Made by a program: the position numbers and the translations under genes. A stretch of 6,948 nt of DNA, taken from positions 1 to 6,948 of the forward strand of contig JAUWGG010000053.1 in NCBI GenBank assembly GCA_030606525.1. The letters are read 5' to 3'. How positions within the stretch are numbered: the stretch's first letter is position 1; the number at the start of each line of letters is the position of its first letter. Origin of the DNA: Methanobacteriota archaeon (GTDB lineage: Archaea; Thermoplasmatota; Thermoplasmata; JAUWGG01). The notes beneath the pieces were generated by a model, which was given only the letters and a program-made list of their open reading frames with translations, searched no databases and was not told the DNA's origin. Below, one piece after another: positions 6,633 through 6,948 of this stretch.

Positions 6633-6948
6633 ATGTATAGAAGAAATGCCGTAACAGGAAAAAAAATATTTGTAGGGAGCATCATCGCAATGCTCTTGGT
6701 AGCAGGGTTTTTAAGCGTAATGAACGAACCATTTGTAGGGAGCTCAGAGGCAGCTTTAGATCCAACACCTGATAATTGGGTTGAGGCAAATTGGTATAAA
6801 GATGGGGGGATAGGAGATAGAGGTAAGTTTACAGTTGTTTGGACAACCAAAGGTGAATATACTGGAACTGTTAAATACTCAACATCATCAGGTTTTGATC
6901 CCACTTCAACTGGAACTACAAAAACCGACGCAAGAGGTGACGAGACTT
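6633..6948 (+). CDS. N-terminal part of an exported protein with an FN3/Ig-like domain (runs off the window)
   Basis: The frame is open from ATG 6633 to the window end, giving 105 complete codons without a stop. The start has an excellent Shine-Dalgarno site. Residues 1-11 are basic (RR, KK), residues 12-30 form a hydrophobic core (FVGSIIAMLLVAGF) and a cleavage site is plausible around GSSEAA-L (36-41): a signal peptide. The mature part from about residue 48 contains FTVVWTT (66-72) followed by GTVKYSTS (78-85). That strand pattern resembles the fibronectin-III or purple-acid-phosphatase N-terminal-like domains common in archaeal exoproteins (W-T-T ... V-x-Y-x-T-S). Only the start of the protein is visible, so the enzyme or binding function, if any, lies beyond the window. 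It is transcribed divergently from the beta-helix cluster and, like every other gene here, predicted to be exported. Confidence 0.85.
   Translation, partial: MYRRNAVTGKKIFVGSIIAMLLVAGFLSVMNEPFVGSSEAALDPTPDNWVEANWYKDGGIGDRGKFTVVWTTKGEYTGTVKYSTSSGFDPTSTGTTKTDARGDET

Noticed and set aside
6669..6743. Exact 12-base direct repeat TTTGTAGGGAGC (6669-6680 and 6732-6743)
   Set aside because: Both copies lie in the same frame of the signal-peptide region and encode FVGS; probably chance or local slippage, with no sign of a mobile element or attachment site.
6608..6904. Minus-strand 98-codon open frame at the right end
   Set aside because: It lies opposite a plus-strand gene with a strong Shine-Dalgarno site, a convincing signal peptide and an open frame to the window edge; the antisense product has no recognisable feature.

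Overview
The window reads as an archaeal surface-protein locus, most likely from a Thermoplasmatota-type euryarchaeon such as the marine-sediment or Methanomassiliicoccales-related lineages. The pointers are AT-rich DNA, short signal peptides, C-terminal membrane anchors, dense N-glycosylation sequons, right-handed beta-helix / thrombospondin-3 / Ig-like mosaics, a terminal 'WN.VGYPS ... GYWI.VTED' domain of a kind I recall from large exported archaeal proteins, TATA-like boxes placed for leaderless or short-leader transcripts, and GGAGGT/GAGGGATC Shine-Dalgarno sites. The lineage is inferred from style; there is no rRNA or housekeeping gene to confirm it.

Layout, left to right. (1) 2-277 (+) is the C-terminal end of a larger exported protein. 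(2) After a 9-base gap, the convergent minus strand carries three consecutive surface genes, transcribed right to left: A (6418-4808, 536 aa), B (4776-1849, 975 aa, GTG start) and C (1783-287, 498 aa). A and C are paralogs with one architecture: signal peptide, beta-helix, carboxypeptidase-regulatory-like domain, one membrane helix and a strongly basic cytoplasmic tail. B, between them, keeps the beta-helix plus regulatory-like core. It adds an unrecognised aromatic-rich N-terminal domain, three TSP3-type calcium-loop repeats and two Ig-like domains, and ends in a membrane helix with almost no tail. (3) 6419-6632 is a 214-base divergent intergenic region with candidate promoters in both directions and a perfect 8-bp hairpin. 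(4) 6633-6948 (+) starts another exported protein, cut off by the window edge.

Every gene here appears to encode an exported or envelope protein, and A, B and C are predicted to stand on the outer face of the membrane. Beta-helix and Ig-like modules suggest adhesion, carbohydrate binding or envelope scaffolding, but no catalytic motif was identified and no substrate can be assigned. A and B are separated by 31 bases with a Shine-Dalgarno site and probably share a transcript. C follows B by 50-65 bases, with a TATA-like element in the gap, so it may be co-transcribed, separately initiated, or both. No tRNA, rRNA, CRISPR array, transposon or attachment site is visible.
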